A stretch of DNA of 64,000 nt from Streptomyces tendae (GTDB lineage Bacteria; Actinomycetota; Actinomycetes; Streptomycetales; Streptomycetaceae). The notes below the pieces were generated by a model. The model was not told where the DNA came from. It was given only the letters and a program-made list of their open reading frames with translations, and ran no database searches. The position numbers were made by a program, and so were the translations under genes. The stretch is taken from NCBI RefSeq assembly GCF_008632955.1, contig NZ_CP043959.1, positions 1,736,001 to 1,800,000 on the forward strand, in the 5' to 3' direction. Below, one piece after another: positions 7,719-18,867 of the stretch. Positions within the stretch are counted from its first letter, which is position 1. Each line of letters begins with the position of its first letter.

Positions 7719-9388
7719 CGCGCCTCCTCCGGGCCGACGGGCCGGGCCGGGGCGGCGGTGAGGGCCGCCCGCGCGTCCGGCTCCGCCAGCGCCTCGGGCA
7801 GTACGACGGTGAATTCCGCGCCCCCGCCCGGGGCCTCGTCCACGCGCGCGCTGCCTCCGTGCCGGTGGGCGAGCCGGCGCACCAGCGGCAGACCGATGCC
7901 CCGCTCGCGGTGGCCGGGCGGCTCCTTGGTGGACCAGCCCTCGGTGAAGATCAGCTCACGCCGCTCGGGCGGGATCCCGGGGCCGGTGTCCCGCACCACG
8001 AGCACCGCCGTACGGTCCTCGGCACGCAACTCGACCTCCACGCGCGCGTCCGGGGTGCCCGCGACGGCGTCCAGCGCGTTGTCCACCAGATTCCCGACGA
8101 CGGTCACCAGACCACGCGGGTCGACCAGGCGGTCCGGCAGGCTGGTCCGGTCCGACAACCGCAGCGCCGCGCCACGCTCGGCCGCCACCGTCGCCTTGCC
8201 CACCAGCAGCGCCGCCAGCAGCGGGTCCCGGATCTTCTCGGTGACCTGCTCCGACGTGGCCCGGTGCTCACCCACCACCTCGCCGACGAACTCCACCGCG
8301 TCGTCGTACATCTCCAGCTCCAGCAGCCCCAACAGGGTGTGCATGCGGTTCGCGTGCTCGTGGTCCTGGGCGCGCAGCGCGTCGATCAGCCCGCGCGTGG
8401 AGTCGAGCTCGCGGCTCAGCTGGTCCAGCTCGGTCCGGTCGCGCAGGGTCGCCACGGCGCCGCCGTCGTCGGTCGGCATACGGTTCGCGACCAGCACGCG
8501 GTGCCCGCGGACGGTGAGCAGATCGGTGCCGCCCACCCGCCCGGCCAACACGTCGGCGGTACGGCCCCGGCCCAGCGCCTCGTCGGGCGAGCTGCCGACG
8601 GCCTCCTCGCCGATGCCGAGCAGCCGCTGCGCCTCGTCGTTGAGCAGACGGACGCGCCCGGCGCGGTCCAGTGCCACGACCCCCTCCCGGATGCCGTGCA
8701 GCATCGCCTCGCGCTCCGCGAGCAGCGCGGCGATGTCGGAGAAGGCCAGGTCACGCGTCTGCCGCTGGACCCGCCGGGAGATCAGCCAGGCCGCGAACGC
8801 ACCCACCGCCAGAGCTCCGCCCGCGTACGCGAGCAGGCCCGGGATCGCGTGGACCAGCCGCGCCCGGACGCTGTCATAGGCGATGCCGACCGAGACCGCG
8901 CCGACGACCTCGCCGTCCGCGTCCCTCAGCGGGACCTTGCCGCGTGCGGAGCGTCCGAGGGTGCCCTCGTCGATCTCCATGACCTCGCGGCCGGCCAGCG
9001 CCTCGCTGGGGTCGGTCGACACCGGACCGCCGATCCGCTCCGGGTCGGTGTGCGACCAGCGCACGCCCCGTCGGTCGAGGACCACGACGTACTCCGCGCC
9101 CGTGGCCCGCCGGATCCGCTCCGCCTCCCGTTGCACCGGACCGTCGGGCGTCGGCTCCGTGGCGCGCAGGTCCTCGGCGATACCGGGCTGCTGGGCGGTG
9201 GTCTGCGCGATCGCGAGGGCGCGGCGCATCGCCTGGTCGTCCAGCTGCTCGCCGAGCGGTGCGAGGAACAGGCCGGTCGCCAGCACCGCGACTCCCGCGG
9301 CGATCGCCACCTGCATCAGCAGGACCTGGGAGAACACCCGCCGCGGCAGGCCGAGGCGCAGACGGCGAGCGGAGGCTGTGGGGGTCAT
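7715..9388 (-). CDS. Sensor histidine kinase of the DcuS/CitA family
   Basis: A 557-residue membrane sensor. Layout: helix at 23-44; extracytoplasmic PAS-like (sCACHE-type) domain at about 45-180; second helix at about 182-204; cytoplasmic PAS at about 220-320; H-box with His343 (RAQDHEHANRMH); ATPase domain with VVGNLVDNALDA (N box), DTGPGIP (G1) and GIGLPLV (G2). The H-box and single extracytoplasmic sensor are those of kinases that bind C4-dicarboxylates or citrate. It forms a two-gene operon with the response regulator. Its ligand may differ, given the acetate-type symporter alongside. Confidence 0.9.
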   Translation of the reverse strand: MTPTASARRLRLGLPRRVFSQVLLMQVAIAAGVAVLATGLFLAPLGEQLDDQAMRRALAIAQTTAQQPGIAEDLRATEPTPDGPVQREAERIRRATGAEYVVVLDRRGVRWSHTDPERIGGPVSTDPSEALAGREVMEIDEGTLGRSARGKVPLRDADGEVVGAVSVGIAYDSVRARLVHAIPGLLAYAGGALAVGAFAAWLISRRVQRQTRDLAFSDIAALLAEREAMLHGIREGVVALDRAGRVRLLNDEAQRLLGIGEEAVGSSPDEALGRGRTADVLAGRVGGTDLLTVRGHRVLVANRMPTDDGGAVATLRDRTELDQLSRELDSTRGLIDALRAQDHEHANRMHTLLGLLELEMYDDAVEFVGEVVGEHRATSEQVTEKIRDPLLAALLVGKATVAAERGAALRLSDRTSLPDRLVDPRGLVTVVGNLVDNALDAVAGTPDARVEVELRAEDRTAVLVVRDTGPGIPPERRELIFTEGWSTKEPPGHRERGIGLPLVRRLAHRHGGSARVDEAPGGGAEFTVVLPEALAEPDARAALTAAPARPVGPEEAR

Positions 9389-9467
9389 GCCCCGACGGTA
9401 CGTGGGGGAGCCGGGGGTGCCGTAGGGGTGTGACCAGCTTCTCCCGGGGCTTGCCCGGCCGGGGCGG

Positions 9468-10409
9468 TCAGCTCACCAGGGCCGCCGTGGTCAGCTCGCG
9501 GACGGCCACGACGTCCATCCGCGCGGGTGAGCCGAGCACCGAGCCGCAGCTCTCCGGCCGGGGCGGAAGGGACGCCCCCTGGGCGACCTCCACCCGCCAG
9601 CGCCGCCCGTCCGCGTGGGCGACGGTCACCTCCCAGCGCGGCGCGGCGCCCTCGGTGCGCACGACGCTCAGCACCTGCGCGGCGTCCTCACGCACGGCAC
9701 GCCGCACGGCCAGCTCGGCCGCCTGACCGGGCCGCTCCCACGCGGAAGCGCCCCGGCATCCCCCGGTGACGATCCGGCCCTCGCGGGCGCCGTGCAGCAC
9801 CTCCTTGACGGCGTGCGCCTCCGCCCTGCCGTACGCGTAGCCGTAGGGCAGCACGAGCACGGTGGGGGAGAAGCGGTGACCGCCCAGGTGGGTGACCTCC
9901 CAGACGCCCTCGACACCGGATGAGGCCAGCTCGGCGGCCAGGGGCCTGCCGAGCAGGGCGCAGCAGCGGTCGCGCTTGCCGTTGGTGCAGACGAGGGCGA
10001 GAGGGTCGCCCTGGTGGGGGACTCCGCCGAGCACCGAGCCGAAGCTGGCGGCGTCGCCGCGGCCGAGGGCCGGGAAGTCGAGGTCGCGCAGGCGGGCGGG
10101 GTCGGCGGTGGTGGCCTCGTGGAACCAGACGTTGCCCGGCACGGTGTGGGCCACGTACACGTGGCGTGAGGCGGGCATACGGCTGTCCGCGTGGCGCCCG
10201 GGGCGCCTGATGAGGGCGATGCGTACGCCCGTGCCCTTCGCGGCGGCCTCCAGGGCGCGGCCCAGCGCGGGGTCCAGGTGGCTCGACGTGAGCGCCTTGG
10301 CACCCCATGGGCCGGGCTGCTCCAGCAGCAGCCAGGTCGTCGCGGTGGCCGCGGTTCCCGCGACGGGCTCGTCGAGCTCGCGGGAGACGGTTGAGCACGT
10401 GCTACTCAC
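9468..10409 (-). CDS. Sucrase/ferredoxin-like family protein, predicted iron-regulated
   Basis: A 313-residue protein of the Suc_Fer-like family (thioredoxin-fold ferredoxin relatives, related to yeast Aim32/Apd1). Visible signatures are the early Cys in MSSTCSTVSREL, the ferredoxin-like CTNGKRDRCCALLG and HLGGHRFSPTVLVLPYG, and a third cysteine site, TGGCRGASAW. The first and last of the conserved sites fit binding of a [2Fe-2S] cluster. The GTG start at 10409 directly abuts a DmdR/IdeR-type iron box and lacks a Shine-Dalgarno sequence, so a leaderless mRNA repressed by iron is likely. In actinomycetes, family members are often linked to iron uptake or siderophore use; a reductase role is inference. 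Confidence 0.82.
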   Translation of the reverse strand: MSSTCSTVSRELDEPVAGTAATATTWLLLEQPGPWGAKALTSSHLDPALGRALEAAAKGTGVRIALIRRPGRHADSRMPASRHVYVAHTVPGNVWFHEATTADPARLRDLDFPALGRGDAASFGSVLGGVPHQGDPLALVCTNGKRDRCCALLGRPLAAELASSGVEGVWEVTHLGGHRFSPTVLVLPYGYAYGRAEAHAVKEVLHGAREGRIVTGGCRGASAWERPGQAAELAVRRAVREDAAQVLSVVRTEGAAPRWEVTVAHADGRRWRVEVAQGASLPPRPESCGSVLGSPARMDVVAVRELTTAALVS

Positions 10410-10428
10410 ACAGGTGAGCCTAACCTGA
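10410..10428 (-). promoter_or_regulatory. Iron box (DmdR1/IdeR operator)
   Basis: ACAGGTGAGCCTAACCTGA matches the 19-bp palindromic iron box (TTAGGTTAGSCTAACCTAA) at 15 of 19 positions. It lies immediately upstream of the GTG start of the sucrase/ferredoxin-like gene. Read toward the gene it contains TAGGCT, which could be the -10 hexamer of a leaderless transcript. Confidence 0.75.
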
Positions 10429-10663
10429 CTTCGCCTCCGGCGCCTTGTCGGCCCACCGCGCCTCCAGCGCCGCTCGTCCCGGACGCTGGTAACAGCGACG
10501 TATGCCGAGAATGTGGCCGAGTATCGATTCTTCGCACACTTATCACCCTTACGGGTTATGCACGTGCGTCGGTTTTTCAGTGCAGGGCGAACCTGCCAAA
10601 ATACGCTCGCGCGTCGCGCGGCATCGGGCGCTGGTGCTCGTGCCCAGAGAACAGAGGAAATCA

Positions 10664-10903
10664 GTGAGTCAGATCGTTCGCCGTCTCGGTGTCGCTCCGC
10701 ATCTCCGAGGCAGTGTCAGTGGGGGGACGTGCCCCGACCTCTTCGAGTTGGCAGATGGGAACTTTGCCGTCATCGGAACGGATGTCACTGATTCGCTGGA
10801 CTCTCAACTGCCCGCGGACGCCGCTCGCGCCGACTACGAGCGCATCGTCGTGGTCACCAGGGAAACCCTGATCAAGGCTAAGGCGGATATTCCGGACGCG
10901 TAG
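10664..10903 (+). CDS. Small conserved protein of unknown function (79 aa)
   Basis: The reading frame is open further upstream, but GTG 10664 has the only good ribosome binding site (AGAGGAAATCA), and the sequence before it is AT-richer and looks like leader. The product is a 79-residue soluble protein starting MSQIVRRLGVAPHLRGS. It has a compact acidic middle (CPDLFELADGNFAVIGTDVT) and a helical end (ARADYERIVVVTRETLIKAK). I do not recognise a named domain. Similar short proteins occur scattered in Streptomyces next to regulatory or DUF genes. Its stop lies one base from the stop of the DUF6082 gene on the other strand, so the two converge. Accessory character is suggested by local base composition lower in GC than its surroundings. 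Confidence 0.65.
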   Translation: MSQIVRRLGVAPHLRGSVSGGTCPDLFELADGNFAVIGTDVTDSLDSQLPADAARADYERIVVVTRETLIKAKADIPDA

Positions 10904-10904
10904 G

Positions 10905-11462
10905 TCACCTCTCGGTGGGTGGTTCTCCCACCACCCACCACTCGTCGGTGTCCGCCTCGTCCAACTGCAGCAGCAAGTCGTCGATCAGTTCGCCGAGTTC
11001 CGCCTCCTCTGTGCCCTTCAGGCTTGCGCGGTCGTCTCGCGTGGCCTCCCAGTAGTCCCTCACGATCGGGTTCTGGAATATGGCCCGGGCGTTCTTGTAG
11101 AACTCGTCGAGGGTGATGTTGCCCATGCGGTGATAGCACAGCAGATTGGTGTACAGGGCATTGGCGAACAGGTACTGACGGCGTTGCTGCGCGTTGACCG
11201 GGACCTTGTAGATGTCCAGCACCTCTGCGAGCTGCGGATCGTCGATCGCCTTGCTCAGCAATTCCCAGTGCTGGCGCTGCTGCATCGCCAGGTTGGCCCG
11301 CTGCTGGTTGCCCGCCCGCTCTTCCAACTGCTCCAGACGCCGGTTGATCACGTCCAACGCGTTCCGCTGTGCTGCTACGGCGGCGATCGCGCCCGCGACC
11401 ATTCCCAGGCCGGCCGCGGTGGCCGAGTGGAACCTCCGCAGCCCCACGCTCTTTGTGCCCAT
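10905..11462 (-). CDS. DUF6082 family membrane-anchored protein
   Basis: A 185-residue protein. One hydrophobic segment (about 14-31, TAAGLGMVAGAIAAVAAQ) is followed by a coiled-coil region (DVINRRLEQLEERAGNQQRANLAMQQRQ) and a helical domain with YLFANALYTNLLCYHRMGNI and FQNPIVRDYWEATRDDR. The latter pattern (residues about 100-150) marks the Streptomyces-restricted DUF6082 group, present in many paralogues; no function is known. ATG 11462 follows GGGGG. The helical part resembles proteins that count or sense via a soluble domain near the membrane, but this is speculation. It converges on the 79-residue gene. Confidence 0.75.
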   Translation of the reverse strand: MGTKSVGLRRFHSATAAGLGMVAGAIAAVAAQRNALDVINRRLEQLEERAGNQQRANLAMQQRQHWELLSKAIDDPQLAEVLDIYKVPVNAQQRRQYLFANALYTNLLCYHRMGNITLDEFYKNARAIFQNPIVRDYWEATRDDRASLKGTEEAELGELIDDLLLQLDEADTDEWWVVGEPPTER

Positions 11463-11781
11463 GTCAAAAACCCCCGATCAGGCCGCCGTCCGCCGGTCGT
11501 CGGGTGGTGGGTCGACTGTAGGGAACCGGCGAGCGGTGGGCGGCGCTAGCCGCCTTCCAGGGTGCCGAGCGGCTCTGATCGGCGGGAAGGCGGAGAGGAG
11601 GCGCACGGAGGGAAGCGAGGGTCGCACAATCCGGCGCCTTGTCCAACGTCTGCCCCGCGAATGCTGCTAACAATCGTTCACTTCGGGGTCGCGGCGGGTA
11701 CTCGTATCCTGGAGCGTCAGTCGTTCGTCCGTGCGCACGCCGTCAGCGAGCCGGTGTGCGCACAGGTGTGAGAGGGGTCGT
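11463..11781. promoter_or_regulatory. Divergent region of the DUF6082 gene and the COG0523 GTPase gene
   Basis: This 319-bp gap has no supported gene. It must hold both promoters. I looked for a Zur-type palindrome ahead of the GTPase gene, since many COG0523 genes are zinc-controlled, and found no convincing match. Confidence 0.35.
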
Positions 11782-12830
11782 GTGTCGGAGCGGAGCAGCG
11801 GGCGGCAGATTCCGGTGGTCGTCCTGGCCGGATTCCTCGGCTCGGGGAAGACCACCTTGCTCAACCACCTCCTCCACCGCAGCGGCGGCAGCCGTATCGG
11901 CGCGATCGTGAACGACTTCGGGGCCGTCGAGATCGACGCGATGGCCGTCGCCGGGGCACTCGGCGACTCCACCGTGTCCCTCGGCAACGGCTGCCTGTGC
12001 TGTGCCGTCGACGCGAGCGAACTGGACGAGTACCTCGAGCGGCTCGCCCGGCCCTCCGCCGGGATCGACGTCATCGTCATCGAGGCCAGCGGTCTCGCCG
12101 AGCCGCAGGAACTCGTCCGCATGGTGCTCGCCAGCGAACTGCCGGACATCGTCTACGGCGGTCTCGTCGAGGTGGTGGACGCCGCCGAGTTCGACGAGAC
12201 CCGGTCCGCGCACCCCGGCATCGACCGGCACCTGGCGCTCGCCGACCTCGTGGTCGTGAACAAGACCGACCGGGTGGACGACCCGGGACCGGTGCTGAAG
12301 GCGGTCGGGGATCTGGTCGACCGCGCGGCCGTGGTGCCCGCCACGCACGCCCGGGTCGACCCCGAGTTCCTCTTCGACTGCCGGCCGAGCGAGGAGCGCG
12401 TCGGGCAGCTGTCCTTCGACGACCTCCACCGCGACGACCGCGAGCACGGCCACCACACCCATCTGCACGCCGGGTACGACAGCCTCTCCTTCGTGTCGGA
12501 GCGCCCGCTCGACCCGCGGCGGCTCATCGCGTTCCTCGACAGCAGACCGCAAGGCCTGTACCGCATCAAGGGGTACGTCGACTTCGGGGCGTACGACGCG
12601 CGCAACCGGTACGCCGTGCACGCCGTCGGCCGTTTCCTGCGCTTCTACCCGGAGCCGTGGCCGGCCGGCGCCGGGCGTGCGACGCAGCTCGTGCTGATCG
12701 GGACCGGCCTCGACACCGGTGCCCTGCGCGGGGAGTTGGAAGGGTGTGTGAGCGAGGGCGCCCCACACGCCGACGAGGCCGGCATGTGGGGCGTCCTGCG
12801 CTACGTCCAGGAGGCGGAGGACCCGGCGGC

Positions 12831-12834
<4 letters not shown>
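11782..12834 (+). CDS. COG0523 (CobW-type) GTPase, probable zinc metallochaperone
   Basis: A 350-residue G3E-family P-loop GTPase. Walker A is GFLGSGKTT (17-25), and Cys71-x-Cys73-Cys74 (GNGCLCCAV) is the metal-binding CxCC motif. IVIEASGLAEP and NKTDR are the switch and base-recognition motifs. A His-rich loop (DREHGHHTHLH) precedes the CobW C-terminal domain. Proteins of this group deliver zinc or other metals to client enzymes using GTP. GTG 11782 is chosen because GAGAGGGG lies just upstream; an earlier in-frame GTG at 11731 lacks one. No cobalamin genes are near, so a zinc-type role is preferred to cobalamin synthesis. Its stop shares the tetranucleotide CTAG with the parC stop on the other strand. 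Confidence 0.85.
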
Positions 12835-15284
<2,450 letters not shown>

Positions 15285-15885
15285 CGCTGCCGGCTCCTTG
15301 CTGAGCGTGGACGGGATCTGACGCGGACCATTGTGGACCTTCGCACTGACAGGGCGGGACCAGGACCCGGGTCCGGCAGCCCTGTTCGACGCGGTGCGGC
15401 GGCGCGAGCAGGGTACGCCGCGCGGCCCGCGCACGTCCCGCGGGGGCGTTGCCGCGTGCGGCGGCCGGCCCGCCGCCCAGGACCACGACCACCCGTACCG
15501 GGCGCGCGCCTTGGGCAGCGGCGCGGGACGCCCGCGAGCCCACCGAGAGCCGGTGCCCGCGCCTCGCGCGCCCCCCTGCCGCGCCCCCACCCCCCCGCCG
15601 AGGGCTGCTGTCCCGCATCTTCGTGCGCCGCCCCTCGCCCTGCCGTCAGCACCGGTGCCCCAACGCCCCACGGCGCACGCCCGTGTACGGAGAGTGCGGA
15701 CCCGCCCGTGCCCCGTCGCGCCCCACCGCGCACCCCCGTACCCCCCGTCCCACCAGGTTCTCGCTCTCGGCGTAGCCGCCGGAGGCGGGAACTCCGCCGA
15801 CCGTCCGCGCGCTTGCATACAGTGGCAGGACCGGCAGAAACGGGCGGTGTCGACGACGACCGCCTCCGCGATCGAAGGGACGTAC
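15285..15885. promoter_or_regulatory. 601-bp divergent gap between parC and the M16 peptidase genes
   Basis: There is no supported gene. Frames running through it are low-complexity Arg/Pro/Ala products of GC-rich DNA, including C-rich runs near 15570-15600. It must contain the parC promoter and that of the peptidase pair; CATACAGT near 15813 is a possible -10 for the latter, without a clear -35. Confidence 0.35.
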
Positions 15886-17271
15886 ATGCCCATGGGTCAC
15901 ACGGCCACAGCCCAGGCAGGCTCCGGAGGCCTGACAGCGACCGAACACCGCCTGGCCAACGGCCTGCGCGTGGTGCTCTCCGAGGACCACCTGACCCCGG
16001 TCGCCGCGGTGTGCCTCTGGTACGACGTCGGCTCACGGCACGAAGTCAAGGGACGCACCGGTCTGGCTCACCTCTTCGAGCACCTGATGTTCCAGGGGTC
16101 CGCCCAGGTGAAGGGCAACGGACACTTCGAACTGGTCCAGGGCGCCGGCGGCTCGCTGAACGGCACCACCAGCTTCGAGCGCACCAACTACTTCGAGACC
16201 ATGCCCGCCCACCAGCTGGAGCTCGCCCTCTGGCTGGAGGCCGACCGCATGGGCTCCCTGCTGACCGCCCTGGACGAGGAGTCCATGGAGAACCAGCGGG
16301 ACGTCGTGAAGAACGAGCGCCGTCAGCGGTACGACAACGTCCCCTACGGCACGGCCTTCGAGAAGCTCACCGCCCTCGCCTACCCGGAGGGCCACCCGTA
16401 CCACCACACGCCCATCGGGTCGATGGCGGACCTGGACGCGGCGACCCTGGAGGACGCCCGCCAGTTCTTCCGCACCTACTACGCGCCGAACAACGCGGTG
16501 CTGTCGGTGGTCGGTGACATCGACCCGGAGCAGACGCTCGCCTGGATCGAGAAGTACTTCGGCTCCATCCCGTCCCACGACGGCAAGCCCGCCCCGCGTG
16601 ACGGCGCGCTGCCGGACGTCATGGGCGGGGAGCTGCGCGAGGTCGTCGAGGAGGAGGTTCCCGCGCGGGCGCTGATGGCCGCCTACCGGCTCCCGGAGGA
16701 CGGCACGCGCGCGAGCGACGCGGCCGACGTGGCACTCACCATCCTCGGCGGCGGCGAGTCCTCCCGGATCTACAACCGGCTGGTGCGGCGCGACCGCACG
16801 GCCGTGGCGGCCGGTTTCGGCCTGCTGCGGCTGGCCGGTGCGCCCTCGCTCGGCTGGCTGGACGTCAAGACGTCCGGTGACGTGGAGGTGCCGGTCATCG
16901 AGTCCGCCATCGACGAGGAGCTCGCCCGGTTCGCCGAGGAGGGCCCCACCGAGGAGGAGATGGAGCGCGCCCAGGCCCAGCTGGAGCGCGAGTGGCTGGA
17001 CCGGCTCGGCACGGTCGCCGGCCGGGCCGACGAACTGTGCCGTTACGCCGTGCTGTTCGGAGACCCGCAGCTCGCCCTGACGGCCGTGAGCCGGGTGCTG
17101 GAGGTGACGGCCGAGGAGGTCCAGGAGGTCGCCAAGGCCCGCCTGCGGCCCGACAACCGCGCGGTGCTCGTCTACGAGCCCGTCGCCCCGGAGGCCGTGG
17201 ACGGCACCGACGAGACCGACGAAGCCGCCGCAGCCGCCGGCGCCGACGAGAACGAGGAGGCGGCGAAGTGA
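15886..17271 (+). CDS. M16 zinc peptidase, catalytic subunit
   Basis: A 461-residue pitrilysin/processing-peptidase homologue. The inverted zinc motif HxxEH is His62-Leu-Phe-Glu65-His66 (GLAHLFEHLMF), and the third ligand is likely Glu144 (VVKNERRQR). Two homologous halves follow the family plan; GTTSFERTNYFETMP and the YYAPNNAVLSVVGD region are typical. ATG 15886 has GAAGGGA upstream. The next gene is an M16 relative lacking the zinc motif, so the two probably form a heterodimer like mitochondrial processing peptidase. No signal peptide is seen, so it acts in the cytoplasm. Substrates are unknown; peptide or leader degradation is plausible. Confidence 0.9.
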   Translation: MPMGHTATAQAGSGGLTATEHRLANGLRVVLSEDHLTPVAAVCLWYDVGSRHEVKGRTGLAHLFEHLMFQGSAQVKGNGHFELVQGAGGSLNGTTSFERTNYFETMPAHQLELALWLEADRMGSLLTALDEESMENQRDVVKNERRQRYDNVPYGTAFEKLTALAYPEGHPYHHTPIGSMADLDAATLEDARQFFRTYYAPNNAVLSVVGDIDPEQTLAWIEKYFGSIPSHDGKPAPRDGALPDVMGGELREVVEEEVPARALMAAYRLPEDGTRASDAADVALTILGGGESSRIYNRLVRRDRTAVAAGFGLLRLAGAPSLGWLDVKTSGDVEVPVIESAIDEELARFAEEGPTEEEMERAQAQLEREWLDRLGTVAGRADELCRYAVLFGDPQLALTAVSRVLEVTAEEVQEVAKARLRPDNRAVLVYEPVAPEAVDGTDETDEAAAAAGADENEEAAK

Positions 17272-18656
17272 CCGAGCTCGCCACGATGGACTTCCACCCC
17301 CGGCCGCAGGCGGGCGAGGCCAAGCCCTGGGCCTTCCCGGCCCCCGAGCGCGGCACGCTCGACAACGGCCTGACCGTGCTGCGCTGCCACCGCCCCGGCC
17401 AGCAGGTGGTCGCCGTCGAGGTGATCCTCGACGCGCCCCTGGACGCCGAGCCGGACGGTCTCGACGGCGTCGCCACGATCATGGCGCGGGCCTTCTCCGA
17501 GGGAACCGACAAGCACACCGCGGAGGAGTTCGCCGCCGAGCTGGAGCGCTGCGGCGCCACCCTGGACGCGCACGCCGACCACCCCGGCGTCCGTCTCAGC
17601 CTCGAGGTACCCGCCTCACGGCTCGCCAAGGGCCTCGGGCTGGTCGCCGACGCGTTGCGCGCGCCCGCGTTCGCCGACAGCGAGGTCGAACGGCTGGTCC
17701 GCAACCGCCTCGACGAGATCCCGCACGAGCTGGCGAACCCGTCCCGCCGTGCCGCGAAGGAGCTCTCCAAGGAGCTGTTCCCGGCGAGCGCGCGCATGTC
17801 GCGCCCGCGCCAGGGCTCCGAGGAGACCGTCGAGCGCATCGACTCCGCGGCCGTGCGCGGCTTCTACGAGAAGCACGTCCGCCCGGCCACGGCCACCGTC
17901 GTCGTGGTCGGCGACCTCACCGGCATCGACCTGGACGCGCTGCTCGCCGACACCCTGGGTGCCTGGACCGGCTCGCAGGCCGAGCCGCGGCCCGTGCCGC
18001 CGGTGGTGGCCGACGACTCCGGCCGGGTCGTCATCGTGGACCGGCCCGGCGCCGTCCAGACGCAGCTGCTCATCGGCCGCATCGGTCCGGACCGGCACGA
18101 CCGTGTGTGGCCCGCGCAGGTGCTCGGCACGTACTGCCTCGGCGGCACCCTGACCTCCCGCCTGGACCGCGTCCTGCGCGAGGAGAAGGGATACACCTAC
18201 GGCGTGCGGGCGTTCGGCCAGGTGCTCCGGTCGGCCCCGGACGGCACGGGCGCGTCGATGCTGGCCATCAGCGGTTCCGTCGACACCCCCAACACCGGCC
18301 CGGCGCTGGACGATCTGTGGACCGTCCTGCGCACGCTGGCCGCCGAGGGCCTCACCGACGAGGAGCGCGACGTGGCCGTGCAGAACCTCGTGGGGGTCGC
18401 CCCGCTGAAGTACGAGACGGCCGCGGCCGTCGCCGGCACCCTGGCCGACCAGGTCGAGCAGCACCTGCCCGACCACTACCAGGCCGACCTGTACCGGCAG
18501 TTGGCCGCGACCGGCACCGTGGAGGCCACGGCCGCGGTGGTGAACGCCTTCCCGGTGGACCGTCTGGTGACCGTCCTCGTCGGTGACGCCGCGCAGATCA
18601 AGGCGCCCGTGGAGGCCCTGGGCATCGGTGAAGTCACCGTCGTGACGGCTGAGTAG
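17268..18656 (+). CDS. M16 family non-catalytic subunit
   Basis: A 462-residue paralogue of the preceding peptidase. At the zinc site it reads GVATIMARAFSEGT instead of HxxEH, so it cannot bind catalytic zinc the usual way. The substrate-side R/Y region of active M16 partners is retained: REEKGYTYGVRAFGQ. This is the alpha-type partner of a two-subunit M16 enzyme. GTG 17268 overlaps the previous stop (GTGA), with GAGGAGG upstream, indicating coupled and near-equimolar synthesis. A 12-bp stem terminator follows. Confidence 0.9.
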   Translation: MTELATMDFHPRPQAGEAKPWAFPAPERGTLDNGLTVLRCHRPGQQVVAVEVILDAPLDAEPDGLDGVATIMARAFSEGTDKHTAEEFAAELERCGATLDAHADHPGVRLSLEVPASRLAKGLGLVADALRAPAFADSEVERLVRNRLDEIPHELANPSRRAAKELSKELFPASARMSRPRQGSEETVERIDSAAVRGFYEKHVRPATATVVVVGDLTGIDLDALLADTLGAWTGSQAEPRPVPPVVADDSGRVVIVDRPGAVQTQLLIGRIGPDRHDRVWPAQVLGTYCLGGTLTSRLDRVLREEKGYTYGVRAFGQVLRSAPDGTGASMLAISGSVDTPNTGPALDDLWTVLRTLAAEGLTDEERDVAVQNLVGVAPLKYETAAAVAGTLADQVEQHLPDHYQADLYRQLAATGTVEATAAVVNAFPVDRLVTVLVGDAAQIKAPVEALGIGEVTVVTAE

Positions 18657-18682
18657 GGCCCGGCCGGGACACGCGGGCGCGA

Positions 18683-18716
18683 GGAGCCCTGGTGGCGGGA
18701 ACGTCACCAGGGCTCC
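18683..18716 (+). terminator. Terminator after the M16 pair
   Basis: A perfect 12-bp inverted repeat GGAGCCCTGGTG/CACCAGGGCTCC (18683-18694, 18705-18716) with a 10-base loop, followed by CTTATG. It begins 26 bases after the stop. Confidence 0.8.
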
Positions 18717-18785
18717 CTTATGCCCGAATTGGGGCGGAGGTTGCCTGTCTGCCGTGTGGGATGCGCTACAAAAACCGGGATTCGT

Positions 18786-18815
18786 TTGAGGATTGCGAGA
18801 CGCCCCGCTTAGTTT
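18786..18815 (+). promoter_or_regulatory. Candidate promoter of the riboswitch-M23 peptidase transcript
   Basis: TTGAGG (18786-18791) and TAGTTT (18810-18815) are separated by 18 bases. They are placed so that transcription would begin about 45 bases before the riboswitch. The match is moderate. Confidence 0.4.
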
Positions 18816-18867
18816 CATGCGGGCTGTTCGTCAGGCAGTGCGCCGCATCCGCGGCACCGGACAGTCA

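Noticed and set aside
11640..11781. Possible Zur box upstream of the COG0523 GTPase gene.
   Set aside because: No palindrome close to the known Streptomyces Zur site could be found; zinc regulation remains possible but unsupported here.
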